Assembly: GCF_035918395.1 (NCBI RefSeq)
Contig: NZ_CP142362.1
Coordinates: 285,501 to 349,500, forward strand
Length of the DNA stretch: 64,000 bases
Reading direction: 5' to 3'
Source of the DNA: Mycolicibacterium sp. ND9-15
Lineage (GTDB): Bacteria > Actinomycetota > Actinomycetes > Mycobacteriales > Mycobacteriaceae
In this document: positions 52,210 through 60,884 of the stretch, one piece after another
How the letters are laid out: each line of letters opens with the position of its first letter
Numbering within the stretch: the stretch's first letter is position 1
Made by a program: the position numbers and the translations under genes
Notes under the pieces: model-generated
Databases searched by the model: none
Seen by the model: the letters and a program-made list of their open reading frames with translations, nothing else
Told to the model about the DNA's origin: nothing

Positions 52210-53848
52210 GACGCCCACGGCCGTCGACGCCGTCGCCGAACGCTACCTTGACACCCTCGCTGAGCTCGACCCTTGCGCCGCAACGGAAATGGGAATTGTC
52301 GGTCCCGGCCGGATTTATGAAGGCGAGATCACCGACTATTCTCCCGCCGGGGTCGCCGCCCGGGCGGACGCGGCCCGCCGCGCGCTGCGTGAGCTGGCCG
52401 AGGTGAAACCCGCGGACGCGACCGACGAGGTGACCGTGGCTGCGATGCGCGAACGCCTCGGCGTCGTGGTCGAGCTCAACGATGCGGGACTGGACGTGGG
52501 TGAGCTCAACGTGATCGCATCTCCACTGCAGTCCATGCGCGATGTCTTCGACCTGATGCCGACCGAAACCGACGCCGACTGGACAGTGATCGCCCACCGG
52601 CTGTCGCACATTCCCGACCGGGCGGCCGGATACGCCGACGCGCTGCGCGCCGCGGTCGCGGACGGCCATCCACCCGCGGTGCGTCAGGTGGTGCGGGGCA
52701 TCGACCAGGCCGCCACCATCCAGCACCTGTTCGTGGACATGGTGGCCGGCGCAGCACCGCAAAATGCGGCGCTGCACGACGAGTTGCAGCAGAACGCGGC
52801 CAGCGCCGCGAACGCCTACCGGGAACTCGGCAGGATCCTCGGCGACGAGATCGCCCCGCACGCCCGCGCCGAAGATGCGGTCGGCCGCGACCAGTACCGG
52901 TTGTGGTCGCGGTCGTTCCTGGGCGCCGAGGTCGATCTCGACGAGACCTACGAGTGGGGTCGCGAACTGCTGAACGGCATTGTCGCCGAACAGGAAAGCC
53001 TCGCGAAGCAGATGTACCCGGGGACGTCTGTGGCCGACGCGCTGCTCCGCCTGGACGGCGAGGAACGCTACCTCGTGCACGGTGTCGACGCGCTGCAGGC
53101 CTGGATGCAGGACTTGTCCGATCGTGCGGTCGAGGCGCTGGCCGACACGCACTTCGACATCGCGCAGCCGCTGCGACGGCTGGAGTGCCGCATCGCGCCG
53201 ACGCACACCGGCGGGATCTACTACACCGGCCCGTCCGAAGACCTCAGCCGACCGGGGCGGATGTGGTGGTCGGTACCGCACGGCGTGGAGACCTTCCACA
53301 CCTGGCGGGAGACAACCACGGTGTACCACGAGGGGGTGCCCGGCCATCACCTGCAGATCGGTCGCGCGGTGGTGCTAGCCGACCAGCTCAACCGGTGGCG
53401 GCGCCTCGGCTGCTTCGTGTCGGGACACGGTGAGGGCTGGGCCCTCTACGGCGAACGGCTGATGGCCGAACTCGGCTGGCTCGACGATCCCGGCAACCGC
53501 ATCGGAATGCTTGACGCACAACGTTTCCGGGCCGCACGCGTGGTCATCGACATCGGTGTGCACTGCGGGATGACGGCACCCGACGGAGGAGTGTGGGACG
53601 CCGAGAAAGCGTGGTCATTCCTGGTGTCCCACAGCGCGATGAACGAGGAGCACCTACAGTTCGAACTCGACCGCTACCTCGGCTGGCCGGGCCAGGCGCC
53701 GTCGTACGCGATCGGGCAACGGATTTGGGAACAGCTGCGCGACGAGATGCTGGGGCGGGGCGTATCGCTCAAGGAGTTCCACAGCCGCGCATTGGACCTC
53801 GGCGGCCTGCCGCTCGACGTACTCAAGTCTGCGCTGTCGGCGAGCTGA
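52202..53848 (+). CDS. DUF885 family putative zinc peptidase
   Basis: A 548-residue protein. The zinc-peptidase-like motif HEGVPGHHLQIGRA is near residue 376, followed by SGHGEGWALYGERLMAELG and an RAARVVIDIGVHCG segment, all hallmarks of DUF885 enzymes. No signal peptide. The likely start is TTG at 52202, overlapping the preceding peptidase stop by eight bases; no ATG or GTG fits without losing VAERYLDTLAELDP. The coupling suggests the two peptidases are made together. Confidence 0.83.
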   Translation: MGRTPTAVDAVAERYLDTLAELDPCAATEMGIVGPGRIYEGEITDYSPAGVAARADAARRALRELAEVKPADATDEVTVAAMRERLGVVVELNDAGLDVGELNVIASPLQSMRDVFDLMPTETDADWTVIAHRLSHIPDRAAGYADALRAAVADGHPPAVRQVVRGIDQAATIQHLFVDMVAGAAPQNAALHDELQQNAASAANAYRELGRILGDEIAPHARAEDAVGRDQYRLWSRSFLGAEVDLDETYEWGRELLNGIVAEQESLAKQMYPGTSVADALLRLDGEERYLVHGVDALQAWMQDLSDRAVEALADTHFDIAQPLRRLECRIAPTHTGGIYYTGPSEDLSRPGRMWWSVPHGVETFHTWRETTTVYHEGVPGHHLQIGRAVVLADQLNRWRRLGCFVSGHGEGWALYGERLMAELGWLDDPGNRIGMLDAQRFRAARVVIDIGVHCGMTAPDGGVWDAEKAWSFLVSHSAMNEEHLQFELDRYLGWPGQAPSYAIGQRIWEQLRDEMLGRGVSLKEFHSRALDLGGLPLDVLKSALSAS

Positions 53849-53957
53849 GCGCGGCTCGGGTCCGGTCGATCTGCTCGAAGGCGTAGGCCGCCATCGCAGC
53901 GTTCGACATCGCCTGGCCGGCAGCGGCAAACGACTCGTAGCGGTTATCGCCGAGCAT
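53823..53957 (-). pseudogene. Possible C-terminal remnant of a cyclase/AAA-type regulator
   Basis: A 44-residue frame (MLGDNRYESFAAAGQAMSNAAMAAYAFEQI, shown only in part) resembles the helical C-terminal ends of large mycobacterial ATPase/cyclase regulators, with no matching upstream part. It overlaps the tail of the DUF885 gene by 26 bases on the other strand. It could equally be chance or a small gene; the identification is from pattern memory only. Confidence 0.25.
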
Positions 53958-54080
53958 TTTCACGCAGATGCGCGCGGCCTCGCCCCCGGTCGTCCACGTC
54001 AATATCGTGGCACCGTGGTACAACCATGGAACCGGATTCGCCAATAGCAATATCGGTTTCTGAAATCGACGCAGAGATCC

Positions 54081-54086
54081 TAGCGT
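54081..54086 (+). promoter_or_regulatory. Candidate -10 element for the MBL-fold pseudogene
   Basis: TAGCGT ends six bases before the ATG at 54093, the leaderless spacing; the promoter may have outlived the gene. Confidence 0.3.
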
Positions 54087-54092
54087 CGACGC

Positions 54093-54520
54093 ATGGACAC
54101 CGTGACCGTCACGCCCAACCTCACCATGCACGTCGTCAAGGGCTGGCAGGTCTACGTCTGGCGGTGCGGCGATTCGGTCACGCTGATCGACACCGGCGCA
54201 CCGGGATCCGGCGCGGCGATCGCCGAGGCAGTGCCCGGCATTCATCGAATCTTGTTGACGCACGGGCACGTCGACCACACCGGCTCGGCGGCCGAGTCGC
54301 GCGAGTCGACCGGGGCCACGGTGCTGACCGGCGCCGGCGACGCCGCCAACGTGGTGTGCCCATGCTCGGCACCTTCAACCAGGACCGGGCGCGAACGGTG
54401 ACGTCGTTCCGGCGGCTCGCCGCGCTCGACGTCGAAACGGCATGTTTCGGATACGGCGAGCCGATCCTGTCGGGCGCCCGTGACCGGCTTCGCGACGTCG
54501 CTGCCACACTGACGCCGTGA
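54093..54520 (+). pseudogene. Metallo-beta-lactamase-fold hydrolase with internal deletion and frameshift
   Basis: The N-terminal part is intact (VTPNLTMHVVKGWQVYVWR, LIDTGAPGSG, and the zinc motif THGHVDHTGSAAE), then the frame breaks after GAGDAANV near 54350. The C-terminal end continues in another frame as MLGTFNQDRARTVTSFRRLA and CFGYGEPILSGARDRL. Intact relatives are about 220-230 residues, so roughly 70 residues are missing. The loss falls where GDAAN resembles the later DIAAN-type sequence, compatible with deletion between short repeats. Confidence 0.8.
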
Positions 54521-55049
54521 GCATCGAAGGGGACCCGGTCGAACCGGATATTAAGGACTGGACCTGGGTGCTGTCGAAGTCCTGTCTCGACTGTGGATTC
54601 GATCCCGAGGCCTTCGACCGCGCCGAGGTCGCCGAGCGCATCCGACGCGACGCGGCGACTGGGTGCGCCGACTCCAAAGTCCCGACGTACGCGTGCGCCC
54701 GCGGCCGAATGTGTGGTCGACGCTCGAGTACGGCTGTCATGTCCGCGATGTGCACCGCATCTTCGATCACCGGGTTCGACTAATGCTTGACGAGGACGAT
54801 CCCCTGTTCGGAAACTGGGACCAGAACGAGACCGCCCGCGCCGACGACTACGGCTCGCAGGACCCCGGCACCGTGGCCACTGAACTGTTCGACGCCGCGT
54901 CCGTCGTGGCCGACACCTACGACGCCGTGCCGCCGACGGCGTGGTCTCGTCGGGGACTGCGCAGCAACGGAAGCGCTTTCACGATCGCGACGCTCGCGAT
55001 CTACCACTTGCATGACGTGGTCCACCACGCCTGGGACGTCGAACACTAG
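54517..55049 (+). pseudogene. DinB-family (mycothiol-dependent transferase-like) protein, frameshifted
   Basis: Two frames make one protein: from GTG 54517, DIKDWTWVLSKSCLDCGFDP and AEVAERIRRDAATG, then after about 54660 in another frame, RPRPNVWSTLEYGCHVRDVH, LMLDEDDPLFGNWDQNETA and IYHLHDVVHHAWDVEH. The second half keeps the His pattern of DinB metal sites. The start overlaps the previous pseudogene stop (GTGA), so the two were once an operon. Confidence 0.78.
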
Positions 55050-55130
55050 AGCGTGTCTCCGAAACGCGCCACGGAGTGACGCGCGGCCATACCATCAGGC
55101 GGCATCACCCTTGGGCCGAAGGAGACCTCC

Positions 55131-55877
55131 ATGCGCATCGCAGTCGCCGGAGCGACGGGAAACATCGGCGCCCGCACCGCCGCCGCACTCGAACGCGACG
55201 GTCACGACGTCGTCCGGATCAGCCGCTCGCTCGGCGTCGACCTGGTGACCGGTGAGGGTTTGGACGCCGCCCTCGCCGGCGTCGAAGCGGTCGTCGACGC
55301 GACCAGTGCACCACCCACCGACCGGGACAGCACCGTCGAGTACTTCGGGAGCACCACGGGCAACCTGCTCGCCGCCGAGCACCGCGCGGGCGTGCAACAC
55401 CACGTCCTGCTGTCGATCGTCGGGATCCAGGGCATCGAGGGCAACGCGCACTACTCGGGCAAGCGGAAACAGGAACGGTTGATCACCGAAGGGCCGGTCC
55501 CCTGGACGATCGTGCCCGCCACCCAGTTTCACGATTTCGCGGCCATGGTCGCCGGCTGGACCGAACAGAACGGAGTGTCCACCATTGCACCGCTGCTGGT
55601 GCAACCGATCGCACCCGACGACATCGCCGGCATCCTCGCCGAGGTCGCCACCGGCCAACCCCAGGGTCGGCATGTGGACGTCGCCGGACCCGAGACGCAG
55701 GATCTCGTCGACATGGCCCGCCGGACACTCGACGCCAGGGGGCAGCAGGTGAAGCTCGTGCCGACCTGGTCGGGGGTCTTCGGACTGTCGATGGCCGGAA
55801 ACGTGTTGCTGCCAGGGAAGAATGCGCGCCTCGCCCCGACGACGTTCGACGACTGGCTCGCCGCCGGCGCCAACTGA
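55131..55877 (+). CDS. NmrA-like NAD(P)-binding protein
   Basis: A 248-residue atypical SDR. The Rossmann motif is AVAGATGNIGARTAAAL, with HHVLLSIVGIQGIEGNAHYSGKRKQE resembling the YxxxK region, and WTIVPATQFHDF as in NmrA/HSCARG-type proteins, some of which sense NADP ratio while others reduce substrates. ATG at 55131 follows GAAGGAGA. The mycofactocin-type SDR starts 15 bases downstream, so they form an operon. Confidence 0.83.
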   Translation: MRIAVAGATGNIGARTAAALERDGHDVVRISRSLGVDLVTGEGLDAALAGVEAVVDATSAPPTDRDSTVEYFGSTTGNLLAAEHRAGVQHHVLLSIVGIQGIEGNAHYSGKRKQERLITEGPVPWTIVPATQFHDFAAMVAGWTEQNGVSTIAPLLVQPIAPDDIAGILAEVATGQPQGRHVDVAGPETQDLVDMARRTLDARGQQVKLVPTWSGVFGLSMAGNVLLPGKNARLAPTTFDDWLAAGAN

Positions 55878-55892
55878 ACAGGAGAACCGGAT

Positions 55893-56720
55893 ATGACGAA
55901 CCTGGACGCCCCGCTGGCGGGCAAGGTCGCCTTCGTGACGGGCGCGGCCCGCGGACAGGGTCGCTCGCACTGCGTCCGGCTGGCACGCGCGGGCGCCGAT
56001 ATCGTCGCGATCGACGCCTGCGGGCCGGTCGCCGAACACAACGGCTACCCGCCTGCGTTACCCGAAGACCTCGCCGAGACCGTGAGCCTGGTCGAAAGCG
56101 AGGGCCGCAAAATCGTCGCCGACCGGGTCGACGTCCGCGACGCCGGCGGTCAGCAACGCGTGGTGGCCGAAGCGTTCGAACAGTTCGGCCGCCTCGACAT
56201 CGTCGTCGCCAACGCCGGTGTGATGAATTGGGGTCGGCTGTGGGAGATTTCGGCGCAGCAGTGGCAGGACGTGCTCGACGTCAATCTGACCGGGGTGTGG
56301 AACACGATCAAGGCCGTGGTGCCGCCGATGATCGAGGCGGGCAACGGCGGGTCGATCATCACGATCAGTTCGGCCGCGGGCATCAAGGCCGTTCCGGGGT
56401 GTGGCCACTACTGCGCCAGCAAGTTCGGCGTGGTCGCACTGACCAACTCGCTGGCGGTCGAGCTCGGCGAGTTCGGCATCCGCGTCAACTCGGTGCATCC
56501 GTACGGCACCGACACCCCGATGGGCAACGACACTTCGATGTGGCAGATCTTCGCCGACCACCAGAACTACATCCACAGCTTCTCGCCCGGCGCGCTGCCG
56601 ACCGAGACGCTGGCCGACCCGAATCTGATCTCCGACATCGTGGTCTGGTTGGCCAGCGACGCGTCGTCTCTGGTGACCGCGGCCCAAGTCCCCGCCGACA
56701 AGGGTTATTTGAAGATCTAG
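55893..56720 (+). CDS. Mycofactocin-coupled SDR family oxidoreductase
   Basis: A 275-residue SDR of the carveol-dehydrogenase-like group. TGAARGQGRSHCVRLARAGAD is followed by the long insertion after the second strand (DACGPVAEHNGYPPALPEDL) that marks family TIGR03971, whose members hold NAD tightly and pass electrons to mycofactocin. NAGVMNWG, SSAAGIKAVPGCGHYCASK (Tyr-x-x-x-Lys) and HPYGTDTPM complete the fold. AGGAGA precedes the ATG. Its stop and that of the convergent thioesterase share a CTAG palindrome. Confidence 0.88.
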   Translation: MTNLDAPLAGKVAFVTGAARGQGRSHCVRLARAGADIVAIDACGPVAEHNGYPPALPEDLAETVSLVESEGRKIVADRVDVRDAGGQQRVVAEAFEQFGRLDIVVANAGVMNWGRLWEISAQQWQDVLDVNLTGVWNTIKAVVPPMIEAGNGGSIITISSAAGIKAVPGCGHYCASKFGVVALTNSLAVELGEFGIRVNSVHPYGTDTPMGNDTSMWQIFADHQNYIHSFSPGALPTETLADPNLISDIVVWLASDASSLVTAAQVPADKGYLKI

Positions 56721-57601
56721 AGGCGCGACTGCTCCTTGATCGCGGTATCGCTGCTGCGCAGCGGGCGGATCAGGGCGTCCTGGCTGAACGATGCGATCAG
56801 CTCACCGGATTCCGTGTGCACGGTGCCCCGCACATACGACATGCCGGCACCGACCTGAGTGCTCTCGTGGCCGTAGAGCAGCCACCCGTTCCATTCGAAC
56901 GGCTCGTGGAAGCTGACGGACACCGTCATCGGCGCCGTCGACACCGTGACGTGCGACTGGGCGGTGCCGATGCCCTCATGTGCTCGCATCGTCGTCGAAA
57001 TACCAAGGTGCCCAGTCAGATACGCGACCAGAGCCTTGGCGAGCTCGTCGCGGGTCGGGACCGGGTCATAGTGCACCCAGGCGTACAGTTCCGGCGGCCC
57101 GACCTCATCGGGGCTGTTGACGTCGACGACGTCGACCAGCCGAATCTCGCGGCCCGTCATCGGCATATGGGCATCGTGCGCCTCGGCGGGCGACTTCGTC
57201 TCGGGGCGGGCGACGGCGTGGCGGATGACGTCGGGCGTCGGCACGTCGGCCAGCGCGGTCACCGTGATGCACCGCTTGCCGTTCTGCTTGGCGGCGACGA
57301 CAGCGGTTGCGGTGGAACGGCCTTCGTTGACGACGTCGATCTCCAACTCAAGCGGGCCGGCGCCGACCATGACCGCCCGGGAGAACACCGCGTACGCCGA
57401 GCGCACCGACTTGCCCTCGAAGCGTTTGGCCACCGCCACGATCACCTGAGCGAGCACCTGCGTGCCCTCCACCACCTGCCGGTCCTCTTCCCCGGCCGGG
57501 CCGGTCTCGGCGATGAATCGGTTCTCCCCGTCCGACCGAACATCGAACAGGTCGAGCAACCCCTCGACGGTCCACGTGTTCTGCGCTGAGTCTGTGGTCA
57601 T
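56717..57601 (-). CDS. TesB-like acyl-CoA thioesterase
   Basis: A 294-residue double-hotdog thioesterase. The first hotdog contains RQVVEGTQVLAQVIVAVAKRF and the second SVSFHEPFEWNGWLLYGHES, followed by GAGMSYVRGTVHTESGELIASFSQDAL, the family's C-terminal signature. It would release free acids from acyl-CoA. The frame is open to 57733, but ATG at 57601 is preferred. It is divergent from the TetR gene; a 15-bp palindrome at 57635-57649 lies between them. Confidence 0.86.
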   Translation of the reverse strand: MTTDSAQNTWTVEGLLDLFDVRSDGENRFIAETGPAGEEDRQVVEGTQVLAQVIVAVAKRFEGKSVRSAYAVFSRAVMVGAGPLELEIDVVNEGRSTATAVVAAKQNGKRCITVTALADVPTPDVIRHAVARPETKSPAEAHDAHMPMTGREIRLVDVVDVNSPDEVGPPELYAWVHYDPVPTRDELAKALVAYLTGHLGISTTMRAHEGIGTAQSHVTVSTAPMTVSVSFHEPFEWNGWLLYGHESTQVGAGMSYVRGTVHTESGELIASFSQDALIRPLRSSDTAIKEQSRL

Positions 57602-57634
57602 GGAAAAGAACAGTAACCGAGCTTCAGCAAAAGC

Positions 57635-57649
57635 GGTAACGTCGTTACC
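57635..57649. promoter_or_regulatory. Probable TetR operator between the thioesterase and tetR
   Basis: GGTAACGTCGTTACC is a perfect 7+1+7 palindrome in the 80-bp gap between the divergent genes. The same design recurs at 58398-58412 before the amidohydrolase. This is the usual position of an autoregulatory TetR site. Confidence 0.7.
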
Positions 57650-57681
57650 AGCGGAGCACCCATGAGGGGAAGGTGTCGACG

Positions 57682-58335
57682 ATGGCGAAGCCAAGCGGAC
57701 GAGCGGCGGCCGGGACCGCCCGATCCGCCACACCCGACCGCCTCCCCGACCCCGAGTCCCGCCCCAAACGATTCATGAAGTCGGCGCTGGCGATCCTCGG
57801 CGAGACCGGTCGCACGGATTTCACGGTGCTCGAGGTCGTCGAGCGTTCGAAGACGTCGCTGCGGTCGTTCTATCAACACTTCTCCACCAAGGACGAGTTG
57901 CTGCTCGCGTTGGTCGACAAGATCATGTCCGAGTCGACGCGCCGGTGGCGCGAGGACACCGCCGGCCTGCCCGCCGCCGCCGCACTCCGGGTTCTGATCG
58001 ACCGCATCTGCACACCCGCGGAGACGACGGCCCAGGACAAGGTCAATCGGGGCCTGACCAATTACAACGACCGCCTCGCCGAGACCCTGCCTCGTGAGTA
58101 CGCCCGGGTGTTGTCGCCGGTGCACCACCTGATCAAGGACATCATCCACCGCGGGATCGCCGAGGGGGTCTTCCGCGCGGATGTGAACGTCGACGCCCGG
58201 GCGGCGCTGATCATGCAGTCGTCGTTGGGGGCGATCCGGCTGCAGGTGCTCGGCGCCGAACTCAACGGTGCCCCGATCGACGCCGACGACATCTACGACT
58301 TCTGCGTCGGCGGCCTTCGCGCGGACCCGGCCTGA
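57682..58335 (+). CDS. TetR family transcriptional regulator
   Basis: A 217-residue regulator. A disordered N-terminus (about 30 residues) precedes the HTH: ALAILGETGRTDFTVLEVVE and RSKTSLRSFYQHFSTKDELLLALVDKI; the ligand domain follows (VHHLIKDIIHRGIAEGVFRADV). ATG at 57682 is nine bases after AGGGGAAGG; GTG at 57673 is possible. It probably binds the matching palindromes on both sides of itself and controls the thioesterase and the amidohydrolase. Inducer unknown, perhaps an acyl-CoA. Confidence 0.88.
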   Translation: MAKPSGRAAAGTARSATPDRLPDPESRPKRFMKSALAILGETGRTDFTVLEVVERSKTSLRSFYQHFSTKDELLLALVDKIMSESTRRWREDTAGLPAAAALRVLIDRICTPAETTAQDKVNRGLTNYNDRLAETLPREYARVLSPVHHLIKDIIHRGIAEGVFRADVNVDARAALIMQSSLGAIRLQVLGAELNGAPIDADDIYDFCVGGLRADPA

Positions 58336-58395
58336 CCTGCGAGCCGACCGCCGGAGAATGCACTTCTCCGACCCGGTGTTTATGCTGGTCCGAAC

Positions 58396-58414
58396 GTGGT
58401 AATGTCATTACCAC
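58396..58414. promoter_or_regulatory. Second probable TetR operator, upstream of the amidohydrolase
   Basis: GTGGTAATGTCATTACCAC is a perfect 9+1+9 palindrome whose centre matches the site at 57635-57649 with C/T and G/A changes in paired positions. It ends 31 bases before the amidohydrolase ATG, where a repressor would block its promoter. Confidence 0.72.
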
Positions 58415-58445
58415 CAGCAGCCAAGCACACGTCCAGGAGGCGCAA

Positions 58446-59669
58446 ATGGCCCGCCAGCTTCCCTTCCCGGTGTTCGACGCCGACAACCACTTCTACGAGC
58501 CCAAAGAGGCCCTGACGAAGTTCCTCCCCGACCATCGCAAGAACGTCATCGACTACATCGAGGTCCGCGGCCGCACCAAGATCATGGTGCGCAACCAGGT
58601 CAGCGACTACATCCCGAACCCCACGTTCGAGGTCGTCGCGCGGCCGGGCGCCCAGGAGGAGTACTTCAAGCACGGCAGCGGCGGAAAGAGCTTCCGCGAG
58701 GTGATGGGCAAGCCGATGAAGGCGATCCCGGCCTTCCGGGAACCCGCCGCACGGCTCGAGGTGATGGACGGCCTCGGCCTGGACTACTCGCTGATGTTCC
58801 CGACCCTGGCGAGCCTGGTCGAGGAACGGATGAAGGACGATCCGGAACTCATCCTCGACGTCATCCATGCGCTCAACGAGTGGATGTACGAGACGTGGCA
58901 GTTCAATTACGAGGACCGGATCTTCTCCACGCCGGTCATCAACCTCGGCATCGTCGACCGGGCGCTCGAGGAACTCGAGTGGTGTCTCGAGCGCGGGGCA
59001 AAGACGGTCCTGGTCCGGCCCGCGCCCGTGCCCGGCTTGCGTGGCACGCGATCGTTCGGGCTGCCCGAATTCGACCCGTTCTGGGATGCCTGCGTCAAGG
59101 CCGGCATCCCCGTGTCGATGCACGCGTCGGACTCCGGTTACGCCGAGTACCTCAACGATTGGGAGCCCGCCGACGAGTACCTGCCGTTCAAGCCCACGGC
59201 GTTCCGCATGGTGTCGATGGGCAAGCGTCCGATCGAGGACTCGATGGCCGCGCTGGTGTGCCACGGCGCATTGACGCGCAATCCCGATCTACGGGTCCTG
59301 TCGATCGAGAACGGAGCGGACTGGGTGCCCTACCTGTTCAAGCAGTTCGACGGCGTCTACAAGAAGATGCCACAGGAGTTCCCGGAGAACCCGATCGAGG
59401 CGTTCAAGCGTTGTGTATACGTCGCCCCCTTCTGGGAGGACGACTTCAAGCAGATGGCCGATCTGCTCGGAGTGGACCGGGTGATCTTCGGTTCCGACTG
59501 GCCGCATCCGGAAGGGTTGGCCGAGCCGACGCACCTGATCGACGACCTGCAGGGTCTCGACGCAGAGGGCCAGCGGAAAGTCATGGGCGGCAACATGATC
59601 GATTTGTTCAAGGTGCCAAACGAGATTGTCCACAACCCCGACGTGCCTGCGCTCGTCATCCCCGCCTGA
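58446..59669 (+). CDS. Amidohydrolase-2 family metal-dependent hydrolase
   Basis: A 407-residue TIM-barrel hydrolase of the ACMS-decarboxylase-like group. VFDADNHFYEP supplies the first metal region (D-x-N-H in place of D-x-H), VSMHASDSG the middle His, LSIENGADWVPYLF and VIFGSDWPHPEG the late His/Asp. Such enzymes decarboxylate or hydrolyse aromatic or ring-cleavage products; several mycobacterial paralogues are of unknown substrate. AGGAGG precedes the ATG. A perfect hairpin follows the stop. Confidence 0.85.
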   Translation: MARQLPFPVFDADNHFYEPKEALTKFLPDHRKNVIDYIEVRGRTKIMVRNQVSDYIPNPTFEVVARPGAQEEYFKHGSGGKSFREVMGKPMKAIPAFREPAARLEVMDGLGLDYSLMFPTLASLVEERMKDDPELILDVIHALNEWMYETWQFNYEDRIFSTPVINLGIVDRALEELEWCLERGAKTVLVRPAPVPGLRGTRSFGLPEFDPFWDACVKAGIPVSMHASDSGYAEYLNDWEPADEYLPFKPTAFRMVSMGKRPIEDSMAALVCHGALTRNPDLRVLSIENGADWVPYLFKQFDGVYKKMPQEFPENPIEAFKRCVYVAPFWEDDFKQMADLLGVDRVIFGSDWPHPEGLAEPTHLIDDLQGLDAEGQRKVMGGNMIDLFKVPNEIVHNPDVPALVIPA

Positions 59670-59684
59670 CTTAGGCTCACCACC

Positions 59685-59721
59685 GCGGACGTGCGTGCGC
59701 CCCATCGACACGCACGTCCGC
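59685..59721 (+). terminator. Hairpin between the amidohydrolase and the acyl-CoA dehydrogenases
   Basis: Perfect 13-bp stem GCGGACGTGCGTG (59685-59697) with its complement at 59709-59721 and an 11-base loop, beginning 16 bases after the stop. It probably ends or attenuates the amidohydrolase transcript, so the dehydrogenase pair may be expressed separately. Confidence 0.65.
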
Positions 59722-59741
59722 ACTACCACGAAAGCGAGCCC

Positions 59742-60884
59742 GTGACCGACAGCGCGAATCCCGAGGTGCTGCTCTTCGCCTCGACGACCCAGTCGTTCCT
59801 CGAGAAGGAAGTGCCGCTGAGCCGGATGCGGCAGATGCACGACGAGGGAACGTCATTCGACCCGCAGTGGTGGCGGCGGGCGGCCGAACTCGGCTGGACG
59901 AGCCTGCTCGTCCCCGAGGAGTTCGGCGGGGGCAGCGTGTCGGGCGGTGTCTCCGGGGGCGTCAAGGATCTGGCACTGGTCGCCGAAATCGCGGGGAAGA
60001 CCGTCGCGCCGGGTCCATTGCATCCGGTCAGCACCGTTCTGGCCGGGCTTGTCGAGGCTCCCGAGGGCCACGAGGACACCATCGAAGCGCTGATCGCCGG
60101 CGAGTTGGTGGCAAGCTGGGCGGTCTATGAACCCGGTCGGCCGTGGGCGCCGCTGACGCCGTCGGTCACCGCCACCCAGACGGGCGCCGGATTTCGCATC
60201 GACGGTGTCAAAGACCGTGTCGAGGCCGGCGCGGACAGTGGAATGCTCCTCGTGACAGCGCAATTCGATGGTCACCCCCGCCAGTTCCTGGTTCCGGCGG
60301 ACGCATCGGGCGTGCGGGTGCAATCGCAGCGTTCCATCGACATGGTCAAGAGTTACGCCCGGGTGCAGTTCGACGGCGTCGAGGTCGGCGAGACCGCGGT
60401 CGTCGGCTCGGCCGAACTGACCGAGGCGTTGATCGAGCGGCAGAGCCAGATCGCCATTGTGCTGCAATGCGCCGAGATCATCGGGATCCTGGACACGGTG
60501 CTGGCCTTCACGATCCAGTGGGGCTTTGACCGGCACTCGTTCGGTCGGCCACTGGGCTCGTATCAGGCCCTCAAGCACAAGTTCGCCGACCTGAAGATCT
60601 GGTTCGAAGGCTGTCGGGCGACGACCAACGCCGCGGCAGCCGAGGTGGCGGCGCGCTCACCCGGCGCCGCGATGGCGGTCAGTGTCGCGAAATCCTATGT
60701 GGGCGAACACGCTCCAGGAATGCTTCAGCTCTGCATACAACTCCACGGTGGCATCGGGGTGACATGGGAGCACGACCTGCACCTGTTCCTGCGACGGGTC
60801 ACCCTGTACCGCTCGCTGTTCGGCACGCCCGAGGATCACAACCTTCGCGTCTACTCGCTGACCGAAGTGGGGCAAGCGTCATGA
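59742..60884 (+). CDS. Acyl-CoA dehydrogenase, subunit 1 of a coupled pair
   Basis: A 380-residue FAD enzyme. The N-terminal helical domain (FDPQWWRRAAELGWTSLLVP and EEFGGGS), middle beta domain (VTATQTGAGFRIDGVKDRVE) and C-terminal helices (QWGFDRHSFGRPLGSYQALK and IQLHGGIGVTWEHDLHLFLR) are present. Start GTG at 59742; the sequence VTDSANPEVLLF begins the domain. Its stop overlaps the next dehydrogenase (ATGA). Overlapping FadE pairs in mycobacteria often make alpha2beta2 enzymes acting on steroid side chains or other bulky acyl-CoAs. Confidence 0.86.
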   Translation: MTDSANPEVLLFASTTQSFLEKEVPLSRMRQMHDEGTSFDPQWWRRAAELGWTSLLVPEEFGGGSVSGGVSGGVKDLALVAEIAGKTVAPGPLHPVSTVLAGLVEAPEGHEDTIEALIAGELVASWAVYEPGRPWAPLTPSVTATQTGAGFRIDGVKDRVEAGADSGMLLVTAQFDGHPRQFLVPADASGVRVQSQRSIDMVKSYARVQFDGVEVGETAVVGSAELTEALIERQSQIAIVLQCAEIIGILDTVLAFTIQWGFDRHSFGRPLGSYQALKHKFADLKIWFEGCRATTNAAAAEVAARSPGAAMAVSVAKSYVGEHAPGMLQLCIQLHGGIGVTWEHDLHLFLRRVTLYRSLFGTPEDHNLRVYSLTEVGQAS

